Assembly: GCA_947442115.1 (NCBI GenBank)
Contig: CANEVK010000032.1
Location: forward strand, 1-13,867
DNA length: 13,867 bases
Origin: Bacteriovoracaceae bacterium
GTDB lineage: Bacteria; Bdellovibrionota; Bacteriovoracia; Bacteriovoracales; Bacteriovoracaceae
Direction: 5' to 3'
Below, in pieces: positions 5,857 through 12,953 of the stretch (the first letter of the stretch is position 1; each line of letters starts with the position of its first letter). The notes beneath the pieces are model-generated. The model did no database searches. It was not told the DNA's origin and worked only from the letters and a program-made list of their open reading frames with translations. The translations under genes were made by a program, and so were the position numbers.

Positions 5857-6915
5857 CTAGAGGTTGAGTCCATGTGGTTTGGACTCCATCATACCAGAAG
5901 CTGTCATCTCCATGAAGCGGGCATTCTTGTGTATTTCGGCCAGTGTATTGGCATTTAGATAAGTCATACCTGAGCGTATGCCTCCGCATAATTCGTGCAC
6001 AATATTTTCTACTGAGCCCTTGCAGTTGACCCATCGGGCCTCGCCCTCTGCTGCCATTCCCTTTGGAAGATCGCCGCGCCAAGATACCTGAGCATCTTTA
6101 GAAGCCATCCCCCGGTAGCGCTTACGCCCACCTTCAATCTCACCCGGAGTTTCCAAACATCCTGAAAGCATTGATCCGAGCATCACGGTTTGAGCACCGG
6201 CCGCAAAGGCTTTAACGATATCGCCGGAAGTTTTAATGCCTCCGTCTGCAATGACTGGGACATTATGTTTTCGAGCTTCCATCACACACATGGCGATTGC
6301 CGTGAGTTGTGGAACTCCACAACCTGTAATGATTCTCGTGGTGCACATAGAGCCTGGACCAATCCCGACTTTCACAGCATCTGCTCCATGCTCAATTAAT
6401 CCCCGCACACCTTCAGGCATGGCAGTGTTACCAGCAATCACATCAATTTTGGGATATTTCTTTTTCACATAATCGAGAGTTTCAAACATCATGACCGAGT
6501 CACCATGAGCAATATCAATGGTAAAAATATCAACTCCAGCATCGGCCAGCATATCTGCTCGGCGCATGCCTTCCTCTTTCACACCAATACTTGCGGCCAC
6601 GGGTAAACCCATGGCACGAATTTTATCACGGATCATTTTTATTTGATTAACTTGTTCATCCGGAGTCATAAAACGATGGAGAATTCCCAGGCCACCGAGT
6701 TCGGCCATCTTAAGCGCCATGGCAGCTTCGGTGATAGTGTCCATGTTGGATGAAATGATGGGAGTTTTCAGTTTGAAATTTTTTGTTACTTGCGTATCGA
6801 GTTGCGGGGCCATTCGAGAATTCATTTCTGAATGTTTGGGCATAAGTAAAACATCATCAAAAGTAAGTCCACGTGAGCGCTCTAAAATACCTTGGGCCGT
6901 GAAAATGAGTGTCAT
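5857..6915 (-). CDS. guaC: IMP dehydrogenase/GMP reductase family enzyme without CBS domains, probably GMP reductase
   Basis: This is a 352-residue (beta/alpha)8 purine nucleotide oxidoreductase. Visible motifs are LTFDDVLLMPKHSE near the N-terminus, SSNMDT at 55-60, the catalytic loop GIGPGSMCTTR with C191 and T193, VIADGGIKTSGD at 221-232, AAEG with E290, and GGIRSGMTYL at 311-320. After HRFMTPDEQ the barrel continues directly, so the ~120-residue CBS pair of typical GuaB is absent. The flap lacks the Arg-Tyr pair (RYFQ in GuaB) that activates water in IMP dehydrogenases. That, NMDT and the length favour GMP reductase (GMP to IMP with NADPH). The ending MESKPHGL resembles GuaB's ESHVHDV, so a divergent CBS-less IMP dehydrogenase stays possible. 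The ATG follows GAGGG. It leads the plsB operon. Confidence 0.85.
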   Translation of the reverse strand: MTLIFTAQGILERSRGLTFDDVLLMPKHSEMNSRMAPQLDTQVTKNFKLKTPIISSNMDTITEAAMALKMAELGGLGILHRFMTPDEQVNQIKMIRDKIRAMGLPVAASIGVKEEGMRRADMLADAGVDIFTIDIAHGDSVMMFETLDYVKKKYPKIDVIAGNTAMPEGVRGLIEHGADAVKVGIGPGSMCTTRIITGCGVPQLTAIAMCVMEARKHNVPVIADGGIKTSGDIVKAFAAGAQTVMLGSMLSGCLETPGEIEGGRKRYRGMASKDAQVSWRGDLPKGMAAEGEARWVNCKGSVENIVHELCGGIRSGMTYLNANTLAEIHKNARFMEMTASGMMESKPHGLNL

Positions 6916-6974
6916 TTGTCCCTCGCAAGTAAAAAAAATTGTTGTGTATCACTTCATGCTCTCAGAAAGGTGAC

Positions 6975-6983
6975 GTTATACCA
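6975..6983 (-). promoter_or_regulatory. Candidate extended -10 element for the guaC-plsB operon
   Basis: On the minus strand TGG-TATAAC matches an extended -10 (TGn plus a 5 of 6 hexamer). The start point would lie near 6968, leaving a leader of about 50 bases. No good -35 is visible, which is tolerable for an extended -10. I recognise no riboswitch in the leader. Confidence 0.35.
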
Positions 6984-7070
6984 ATATTTTACCGAGCAAA
7001 AATAATCTTACATCCCAACGAATTAGGTATGATATTACGTCAATTTTTTGTCATTTCTTTGAAAGTATTT

Positions 7071-7101
7071 GAAATGAGAAAGGCCCCATTAAGGAGCCTT
7101 T
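7071..7101 (-). terminator. Terminator-like hairpin after the Na+/phosphate cotransporter gene
   Basis: On the minus strand AAAGGCTCC-TTAAT-GGGGCCTTT forms a 9-bp stem with one G-U pair. It begins three bases past the stop codon and is followed by a broken T-run (CTCATTT). The tail is weak, but position and stem favour a terminator separating this unit from the guaC-like operon. Confidence 0.6.
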
Positions 7102-7104
7102 TCA

Positions 7105-8784
7105 TTATTCGTGTTTAGAATGGAAATTTTCAATCGCTCCGGCCATAAGAAAAGAATGGGCACGGATTTTTCTAAGAGCAACAACCATATCAGAATATGT
7201 TAAAGCGGTTACAGGAGCGTAGGTTCCCTTAGAAATTCGATCAAGGTGCTTTTCTCTCATCGAATCTGCCCAAAGTTGAAGCTCATTTGATTTTGATTCA
7301 ATTCGAGACATTTCTAAAACCTCAGGATCAGACAGGCCTTTGGCCACAAGATCAAAAAAGTTCCAGACTTCATCCATAAATTGAAAAAACTCAACACGAC
7401 TTTCTCCAGTAAGAGCATCAGCTTTTTTAAATCTTTCTCTATAATTTGCTAGCCTCTCGATATAGTCGGCCACACTTTCAAGTTCATCCGTGATTTTAAT
7501 CATCGATTGAACTTGCTCAGACTGATGGTGAGACATTGGTTTTTCCATCACGTAACACAAAAAGACTGTGATCTCTTTATGAATATTATCTGTGATCCGC
7601 TCATAATCAATAATCTTGGCCAGTTTTTTAGGATCGTATTCTTCTTGCTCCCAATAATCTCGAGTAAGCTTATACATCCTCTCGATGATCTCTTTCATTT
7701 TGCGCAGTTCAGATTCCGCTTGGGCCATAGAGGCTGCGGGAAGCATAATTGACGGGTCACCTAAAACTAATAAGTGAGGAACTTCTTTCTCTGCGCCTTT
7801 ATCAGGAGTGATTTTTGTCACAAAAGCTGCCAGTTGATTAATAAAAGGTAAAAAACAAATCGTGGCCGTGAGGTTAAACAATGTATGAGCTAGTGCTATA
7901 TGTTGTCCCACATGTGGGACTGTTCCATCTGGTGCTTTAAAACGTGGGTCTAGTGGTATGATAAAATCGATCAAATCAAAATACTTCGGTAAAACAAAAA
8001 GCATCATCACAACACCAAAAATATTGAAACAGGCATGGGCCCGCGCCGCTCTCTTCGCATTAATATTCGCTCCAACCGAGGCAAGAATCGCAGTAATGGT
8101 TGTTCCTATATTTTCTCCTAAAACGAGAGAAACCGCCGTGTGATAAGGAATAACTCCAGCCGAGGCAAGGGCCATGGTAATACCTAACATGGCCGATGAA
8201 GACTGAACAATCATGGTGAGTAAACACCCCATCATGATAGAGGCAATATAGGCCCCATAATGCTCACCCGAGAAATAGGAAATGGAATCTAAAAAGGCTT
8301 GGTTGTCTCTTAAAGGTGCAAAAGCAGCCGACATCGTTTGAAGACCTAAAAAAACCAGTCCCACACCAAGGACAGACTTTCCTAGGTGTTGCCATTTCTC
8401 TGAACGAGAAAAAAGTCCTGGAATAAAGCCTAATCCCACAAGAAGGAGGCCATACTTATCTACTTTGACGGAAATAATCCAACCCGTGATCGTCGTCCCA
8501 ATATTGGCCCCAAAAATAACTCCAATCGCTTGAGTTAAATTCATCAGTCCAGCATTCACAAATCCGACTGTCATCACCGTTGTCACAGAAGAAGACTGAA
8601 TAATACAAGTTACAAGTAAGCCTACACCTACCGCCATGATCCGATTAGATGTTAAGGAATTGATGATTTTTCTAATCACATCACCGGCCACGGCCTGAAG
8701 ACCATCGGACATGAATTTCATCCCGAAAAAGAAAATCCCTAACCCCCCTAAAAGGGTGTAGATAATTGTAAAGGCTTCCATCAT
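7105..8784 (-). CDS. Na+/phosphate cotransporter family protein with PhoU-like C-terminal domain
   Basis: This inner-membrane protein of 559 residues has the inverted-repeat core of the NptA/SLC34 family. QSSS occurs twice, at about 63-66 and 194-197, each followed by its partner motif (GANIGTT at 92-98, GENIGTT at 223-229). About eight hydrophobic segments fill residues 1-325. From about 345 to the end it is a soluble helical bundle resembling PhoU (ELRKMKEIIERMYKLTRDYW, ITDELESVADYIERLANYRE). Family knowledge suggests sodium-driven uptake of inorganic phosphate, with a PhoU-like regulatory part. Two tandem ATGs stand at 8784 and 8781; AAGGAG lies 2 bases before the first and 5 before the second, so the second may be used. 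It follows a small membrane-protein gene by 13 bases. Confidence 0.93.
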   Translation of the reverse strand: MMEAFTIIYTLLGGLGIFFFGMKFMSDGLQAVAGDVIRKIINSLTSNRIMAVGVGLLVTCIIQSSSVTTVMTVGFVNAGLMNLTQAIGVIFGANIGTTITGWIISVKVDKYGLLLVGLGFIPGLFSRSEKWQHLGKSVLGVGLVFLGLQTMSAAFAPLRDNQAFLDSISYFSGEHYGAYIASIMMGCLLTMIVQSSSAMLGITMALASAGVIPYHTAVSLVLGENIGTTITAILASVGANINAKRAARAHACFNIFGVVMMLFVLPKYFDLIDFIIPLDPRFKAPDGTVPHVGQHIALAHTLFNLTATICFLPFINQLAAFVTKITPDKGAEKEVPHLLVLGDPSIMLPAASMAQAESELRKMKEIIERMYKLTRDYWEQEEYDPKKLAKIIDYERITDNIHKEITVFLCYVMEKPMSHHQSEQVQSMIKITDELESVADYIERLANYRERFKKADALTGESRVEFFQFMDEVWNFFDLVAKGLSDPEVLEMSRIESKSNELQLWADSMREKHLDRISKGTYAPVTALTYSDMVVALRKIRAHSFLMAGAIENFHSKHE

Positions 8785-8797
8785 TTCTCCTTGTGAA

Positions 8798-9049
8798 CTA
8801 CTCTAGCCAACTGGCAAACCCGATAGGGATGACAATATAGAGGATGGTATCTCGTATTAAATAAAATAAAAAAAAGTACACAAATGCTTTTGGCCCTTTT
8901 AAAAACAAGCCCTCTAGTCCCAGGTACTGAGCCTTTTTTGACATGGCCACCATGAATTTTGTCTTCCCGTAATGCCGAATAAAGAAGCTTATGGCCCCAT
9001 CCACTTTGCGGTCAAAAGACAAAAATCTGTTTTTTATCCAAACAGTCAT
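8798..9049 (-). CDS. Small unrecognised membrane protein upstream of the phosphate transporter
   Basis: I do not recognise this 83-residue protein. Its N-terminal half is basic and amphipathic (VWIKNRFLSFDRKVDGAISF), and one strong hydrophobic stretch, about residues 55-80 (FVYFFLFYLIRDTILYIVIP), should cross the membrane with an internal Arg-Asp pair. I start at ATG 9049, which has a weak GGAT about 8 bases upstream. A TTG at 9082 would add 11 residues but has no binding site. The gene is 13 bases upstream of the Na+/phosphate cotransporter on the same strand and is probably co-transcribed. It could be a partner or small regulator of that transporter, but this rests on context only. Confidence 0.68.
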   Translation of the reverse strand: MTVWIKNRFLSFDRKVDGAISFFIRHYGKTKFMVAMSKKAQYLGLEGLFLKGPKAFVYFFLFYLIRDTILYIVIPIGFASWLE

Positions 9050-9113
9050 GAATTTATCCAAGTTCTTGAAAATTATTAACAAAGTTTAAATAATTTGAAT
9101 GTTATGAGTTAGT

Positions 9114-9125
9114 CAAGAATTCTTG
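9114..9125. repeat. 12-bp perfect palindrome in the divergent hemA upstream region
   Basis: CAAGAATTCTTG is self-complementary over all 12 bases. It lies between the minus-strand small membrane gene and the plus-strand haem operon, where a repressor or activator site would be expected. A linked inverted repeat overlaps its right edge (next entry). A regulatory role is inferred. Confidence 0.4.
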
Positions 9126-9138
9126 CCACGCTGGGCAA
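9123..9138. repeat. TTGCC-N6-GGCAA inverted repeat upstream of hemA
   Basis: TTGCC and GGCAA flank ACGCTG, about 85 bases before the hemA start. It abuts the 12-bp palindrome at 9114-9125. In 9050-9222 I see no other structure except a short CTGAT-TTTT-ATCAG hairpin near 9158-9171. No promoter boxes are convincing for either direction. Confidence 0.35.
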
Positions 9139-9222
9139 AATTAATCTCAGTCAAAAGCTGATTTTTATCAGTTATGACACTTCGATGACAATTAAGCTTA
9201 TTAGATTTCATATTCTTAACCC

Positions 9223-10158
9223 ATGCTCAACGGTCTTAAGTTATGGAATTTTAATTCTGGCCCTCTACCAGAGGATGGTTTGCAAGGAACTGCCTTCATC
9301 CTCAAAACTTGCCAGCGCTCGCTGGTGTTGGCATTTGATGACTATCCTTTTAGTTCACCTGAGCTTCCTGTACATGAAATTCACTCCGGAGATTCAGCTT
9401 ATATTTTTCTTCTTGAAACTATTTGCGGACTAAAAAGTAAACTCATTGGTGAGAATGAAATTGTTGGCCAATTTAAAGAAGCTTACAAACTTTATGCCCA
9501 ACAAACTCTGAAGAATACAAAGCTCCTTTTGATCCTAGAAAAACTTTTCAAAGACGCTAAAGAAATTAGAACTCAGTATTTAATTGGTATATCTCAGAAA
9601 ACCTATGCCTCTATTACTCGCAAACATCTCATCCAAAAAGCCAAGGCCAATCATGTCGTGGTCGTTGGATCTGGAGCCCTTGCTGAGGATTTAATCAATC
9701 AATTTAAAAAGAAGGCGCAGGTTAGTCTTTGTGCTCGAAATGAAGATAAAGTTAAAGAATTAGCGGCCTTGCATGGACTTAACGTGATTCCATGGTCAAA
9801 AAGAGCAGAACTCTCTGCCGAGCCCTTCATCGCCAACACGGTTGGAACTGATACAATCCTCTTTGATCAAGATTTTTTCAAGGAATGGGCCTCTCTTAAT
9901 TCAAACCGTCTTTTTGTCGATCTTGGCAGCCCTTCGGCGATTAAAACATCATTCAAGATGAATGAATTTGTCGTGAGATTAGACGATATTTTCAAAGAGG
10001 GTGCGATTGTTGAAGAGCAGAAGCAACTTCAAATACAGTTGGCCCGTGCTGCGATGAAAGAAGTCACTCTGAAAAGAAAATCTCTTTTTGAAGCCAAATT
10101 GAGACAATTACCTACTCTTCTCACTCCTCAAATCAATCAGGACATGAGATACCTGTAG
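9223..10158 (+). CDS. hemA: Glutamyl-tRNA reductase, compact form
   Basis: It should reduce glutamyl-tRNA(Glu) with NADPH to glutamate-1-semialdehyde, the first step of the C5 haem pathway. Key motifs: LKTCQR at 27-32 with nucleophile C30 (usual TCNR), ICGLKSKLIGENEIVGQFKE at 67-86 (usual GLDSxxLGExQIxGQVK) and the nucleotide-binding VVVVGSGALAE at 145-155. It ends soon after the long linker helix, at 311 residues against about 420, so the C-terminal dimerisation domain is mostly missing. The N-terminal part is also shorter: cysteine at 30, not about 50, and the usual catalytic-domain histidine before GLDS is not seen. An in-frame TAA at 9217-9219 excludes a longer start. No Shine-Dalgarno is visible, and TATTCT at 9211-9216 could be the -10 of a leaderless transcript. 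hemC follows after 4 bases. Confidence 0.87.
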   Translation: MLNGLKLWNFNSGPLPEDGLQGTAFILKTCQRSLVLAFDDYPFSSPELPVHEIHSGDSAYIFLLETICGLKSKLIGENEIVGQFKEAYKLYAQQTLKNTKLLLILEKLFKDAKEIRTQYLIGISQKTYASITRKHLIQKAKANHVVVVGSGALAEDLINQFKKKAQVSLCARNEDKVKELAALHGLNVIPWSKRAELSAEPFIANTVGTDTILFDQDFFKEWASLNSNRLFVDLGSPSAIKTSFKMNEFVVRLDDIFKEGAIVEEQKQLQIQLARAAMKEVTLKRKSLFEAKLRQLPTLLTPQINQDMRYL

Positions 10159-10162
10159 TCCT

Positions 10163-11707
10163 ATGAAAACCTACAAAATTGGCACCCGTGGGTCACTCCT
10201 TGCCGTGACTCAATCTACGTTGATAAAAAATCAACTTGAAAAAATGGCTTCAGACAGATTTGAGTTAGTTCTGATTAAAACTCAAGGTGATGAAATAACC
10301 ACCAAACCGTTATGGCAACTTGAGGGCAAGGACTTCTTCACCAAAGAATTAGATGAAGCTCTTCTCAAGGGCGAGGTTGATTTCGTCATCCACTCTTACA
10401 AAGATTTAGGCTCTGAGAGACCAGAAGGAATCAAACTTGCGGCAGTGACAGAGCGACGTTTTGCCCATGATATTTTACTCATCCCTCAAAAACTCATTGA
10501 TCAATTACCTCATTGGGAAGGCGACTTTAATGTCGGCACTTCTTCTCCACGCAGGATTGTGAATTTATCTTCAGAGTTAAAAAATTATATCCCTTACATC
10601 AATCAAAAAAATATTGCTGTTAAAACTCAAATGCTCAGAGGAAACGTCAATACAAGAATTAAAAAACTCAAAGATGGTCAGTACCATGCTGTGACCCTGG
10701 CCTTGGCCGGACTTGAGCGATTGGCCCAGGGAGAAAAAAGCCGTGCTGAATTGGCAGAGCTTTTAGATGGCCTTAATTATTTTATTCTTCCTCAAAGCGT
10801 CTTCCCTTCGGCAGCCTCTCAAGGAGCCTTAGGGATTGAAATTAAAAATGATCGTGATGATGGTGGCTATCTCTTGAGTCTCTTGGATCAATTAAATCAT
10901 CAAATCACCATTGAAGAAGTCTCAAGAGAAAGAAAAGCCTTTAAAGAGTATGGTGGTGGGTGTCACCTGGCCGTCGGGATTCATGTTAAAAAGGTAGCTG
11001 ACACATTTTTGCATGTTCATGCCGGAGAGGTTGATGGGAAGTCTATCAAGCTCAAAAAATTAGAAGATCAAAAACAATGGCCGAGCATTAAGGGAAGAAA
11101 ACTTTTTATCGGTCTTCCTAAAACGGATAGAGAGGGACTGATTTGTGATCAATACGTAGCAAAAATTCCACAGACAAAAAATTTAAATCTTTCCCATCAA
11201 CATGTTTTCGTGACCTCACGTTATACCTTACCAACTCTAAAAGCCTCACAAGCGTCTCGCCCTCAAGGCCTATGGGCCGCAGGAGTAAAAACAGCTGAGC
11301 TTCTGGCGCAAGATGGTTTTTGGATTAACGGTAGTGCAGATTCTTTAGGCACGGCCGATTTAAAAGTTTTTCAACAATCAAATGTGCTTAAGATGATGCA
11401 TCCCCAGATCTTAGATCAATGGACAGTTCTGAGTCATCAGGAAGCCACTTCAGATATCGGACAGGTGGTTGGATGTTACGATCGAAAGAATCAAGATGTC
11501 AGCGAGGATTTTGTTCAAAAGATGAAAGATGTAGGGGCTTGTTTCTGGACGAGCATTCATCAGTATCATGCTTACTTAGAAAAATTTCCTTTTCTCAAAG
11601 ATGCCAACCACTACTGTGGCCTGGGTAAAACTTGGCAAGAATTTAAAGCAGCAGGACTTCACATTATACCATTAGCTAATATGCAGGAATTTTATGAACT
11701 CAAATGA
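10163..11707 (+). CDS. hemC: Hydroxymethylbilane synthase / uroporphyrinogen-III synthase fusion
   Basis: Residues 1 to about 310 are HemC, which joins four porphobilinogens into hydroxymethylbilane. Visible motifs: IGTRGS at 6-11, FFTKELDEALL at 58-68, HSYKD with catalytic D81, GTSSPRR at 125-131, LRGNVNTR at 158-165, LALAGLERL at 179-187, and GGGCHLAVG whose C267 should hold the dipyrromethane cofactor. HemC alone is about 310 residues. The extra ~200 resemble a weakly conserved HemD, which closes the ring to uroporphyrinogen III: HVFVTSRYTLPTL at 347-359, LWAAGVKTAELLAQDGFWIN at 370-389 (like AIGxxTAxAL) and FWTSIHQYHAYLEKF at 461-475. HemC-HemD fusions are known, for example in Leptospira. 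HSYKD replaces the usual HSxKDVP. The gene overlaps hemL by 14 bases. Confidence 0.9.
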   Translation: MKTYKIGTRGSLLAVTQSTLIKNQLEKMASDRFELVLIKTQGDEITTKPLWQLEGKDFFTKELDEALLKGEVDFVIHSYKDLGSERPEGIKLAAVTERRFAHDILLIPQKLIDQLPHWEGDFNVGTSSPRRIVNLSSELKNYIPYINQKNIAVKTQMLRGNVNTRIKKLKDGQYHAVTLALAGLERLAQGEKSRAELAELLDGLNYFILPQSVFPSAASQGALGIEIKNDRDDGGYLLSLLDQLNHQITIEEVSRERKAFKEYGGGCHLAVGIHVKKVADTFLHVHAGEVDGKSIKLKKLEDQKQWPSIKGRKLFIGLPKTDREGLICDQYVAKIPQTKNLNLSHQHVFVTSRYTLPTLKASQASRPQGLWAAGVKTAELLAQDGFWINGSADSLGTADLKVFQQSNVLKMMHPQILDQWTVLSHQEATSDIGQVVGCYDRKNQDVSEDFVQKMKDVGACFWTSIHQYHAYLEKFPFLKDANHYCGLGKTWQEFKAAGLHIIPLANMQEFYELK

Positions 11708-12953
11708 ACTTTTTCAAAAATCACTTAAGTATGTCCCTGGCGGAGTTCACTCCCCAGTCAGATCATTTAAAGGTCTTCACACCACACCTCGTTTTATCAA
11801 TCGTGGAAAAGGGGCCTATATCTGGGATGAGGATGGCAAAAACTATATTGATTTTTGTATGAGCTTTGGGCCACTCATTCATGGTCATCAAGATCCTGAA
11901 ATTAAGGAAGCCATTATTAAGGCCCTCGAGAATGGATGGACTTTTGGTGCTTGTGAAAAATATTCCCTTGAGACTGCGGAATATATCGTGAACAGAATAT
12001 CTTTTATTGAACAAATCCGCTTTATGAGTTCAGGAACAGAAGCTGTGATGACAGCTGTAAGACTAGCAAGAGGGATTACTGGCCGTTCAAAGATTATAAA
12101 ATTTAATGGCTGCTACCATGGTCACCTCGATGCCATGCTCATTAAGGCTGGATCAGGACTTGCTGGAACTGCCGAGGCTTCATCTAAGGGAGTCACCTCT
12201 CACCAGGCCGATGATACGCTCATTTGTGAACTGGGAGATATTGAAGAAGTAAAAAAGATATTTATTGATCACAAAGATCAAATTGCAGCGATCTTTATTG
12301 AGCCTCTACCCGCCAATAATGGTCTCCTCATCCAAACCAATGAATTTCTCAAAGCTCTTAGAGACATATGCGACCAAAACTGTGCTCTTTTAGTTTTTGA
12401 TGAAGTTATTTCAGGTTTTCGAATTGGTTTTGGTGGGATGGCCGAAAAAACTGGTATCACACCGGATCTTGTCACATATGGAAAAATTATTGGTGGCGGA
12501 ATGCCTGTAGGTGCAGTGGCCGGACCTAAGAAATTTATGGAATTTCTGGCTCCGCTGGGCCCAGTATATCAAGCGGGAACATTATCAGGTAATCCTGTGG
12601 CCATGGCCGCTGGATTAGTGAATCTCAAAAAACTCACTGACGAAGCTTACATTAAGCTCAACACTCAAACAACCAAGGTTGTAGCTGTGATGAAAGAGTG
12701 GATGGATAAAAATGGATTTGAAGATTATCAAACCATTCAATATGGCTCTCTTTTTTGGCCAATTTCAACTCATGATAAACTCAGTAACATCACACAACTT
12801 CCAAAAAACATGAATGAGCGTTTTTACTCTCTCTTTAAAGTGATGCTGGAAAAAGGTATTTACCTTGCTCCAAATGCCTATGAGGTTGGATTTGGAAGTC
12901 TGGCCTTAGAAGATCAAGTGATTGAAGACCTAAAGCAGAGGCTATGGAACTAA
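11694..12953 (+). CDS. hemL: Glutamate-1-semialdehyde 2,1-aminomutase
   Basis: It is a PLP enzyme that isomerises glutamate-1-semialdehyde, the HemA product, to 5-aminolevulinate. The 419-residue length is standard. Visible motifs: YVPGGVHSPVRSF at 13-25, SSGTEA at 112-117, NGCYHGHLDAML at 138-149, the cofactor aspartate region VFDEVISGFR at 234-243, and TYGKIIGGGMPVGA with K264 as the PLP-binding lysine. YQAGTLSGNPVAMAA at 292-306 is also typical. The start lies inside the end of hemC (14-base overlap) with AGGA 6 bases upstream, suggesting translational coupling in the hemA-hemC-hemL operon. The histidine-kinase gene overlaps its 3' end by 10 bases. Confidence 0.97.
   Translation: MNSNELFQKSLKYVPGGVHSPVRSFKGLHTTPRFINRGKGAYIWDEDGKNYIDFCMSFGPLIHGHQDPEIKEAIIKALENGWTFGACEKYSLETAEYIVNRISFIEQIRFMSSGTEAVMTAVRLARGITGRSKIIKFNGCYHGHLDAMLIKAGSGLAGTAEASSKGVTSHQADDTLICELGDIEEVKKIFIDHKDQIAAIFIEPLPANNGLLIQTNEFLKALRDICDQNCALLVFDEVISGFRIGFGGMAEKTGITPDLVTYGKIIGGGMPVGAVAGPKKFMEFLAPLGPVYQAGTLSGNPVAMAAGLVNLKKLTDEAYIKLNTQTTKVVAVMKEWMDKNGFEDYQTIQYGSLFWPISTHDKLSNITQLPKNMNERFYSLFKVMLEKGIYLAPNAYEVGFGSLALEDQVIEDLKQRLWN

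Noticed and set aside
5837..6082. Arginine/glycine-rich minus-strand frame at the end of the guaC-like gene
   Set aside because: It is a frame shadow of the conserved enzyme, and its composition follows from the overlap.
9110..9131. Sigma-54-like promoter on the minus strand (TGGCAAGAATTCTTGA)
   Set aside because: The spacing between the GG and GC-type elements is off by one and the -12 element reads TTGA, not TTGC. The palindrome explains the pattern.
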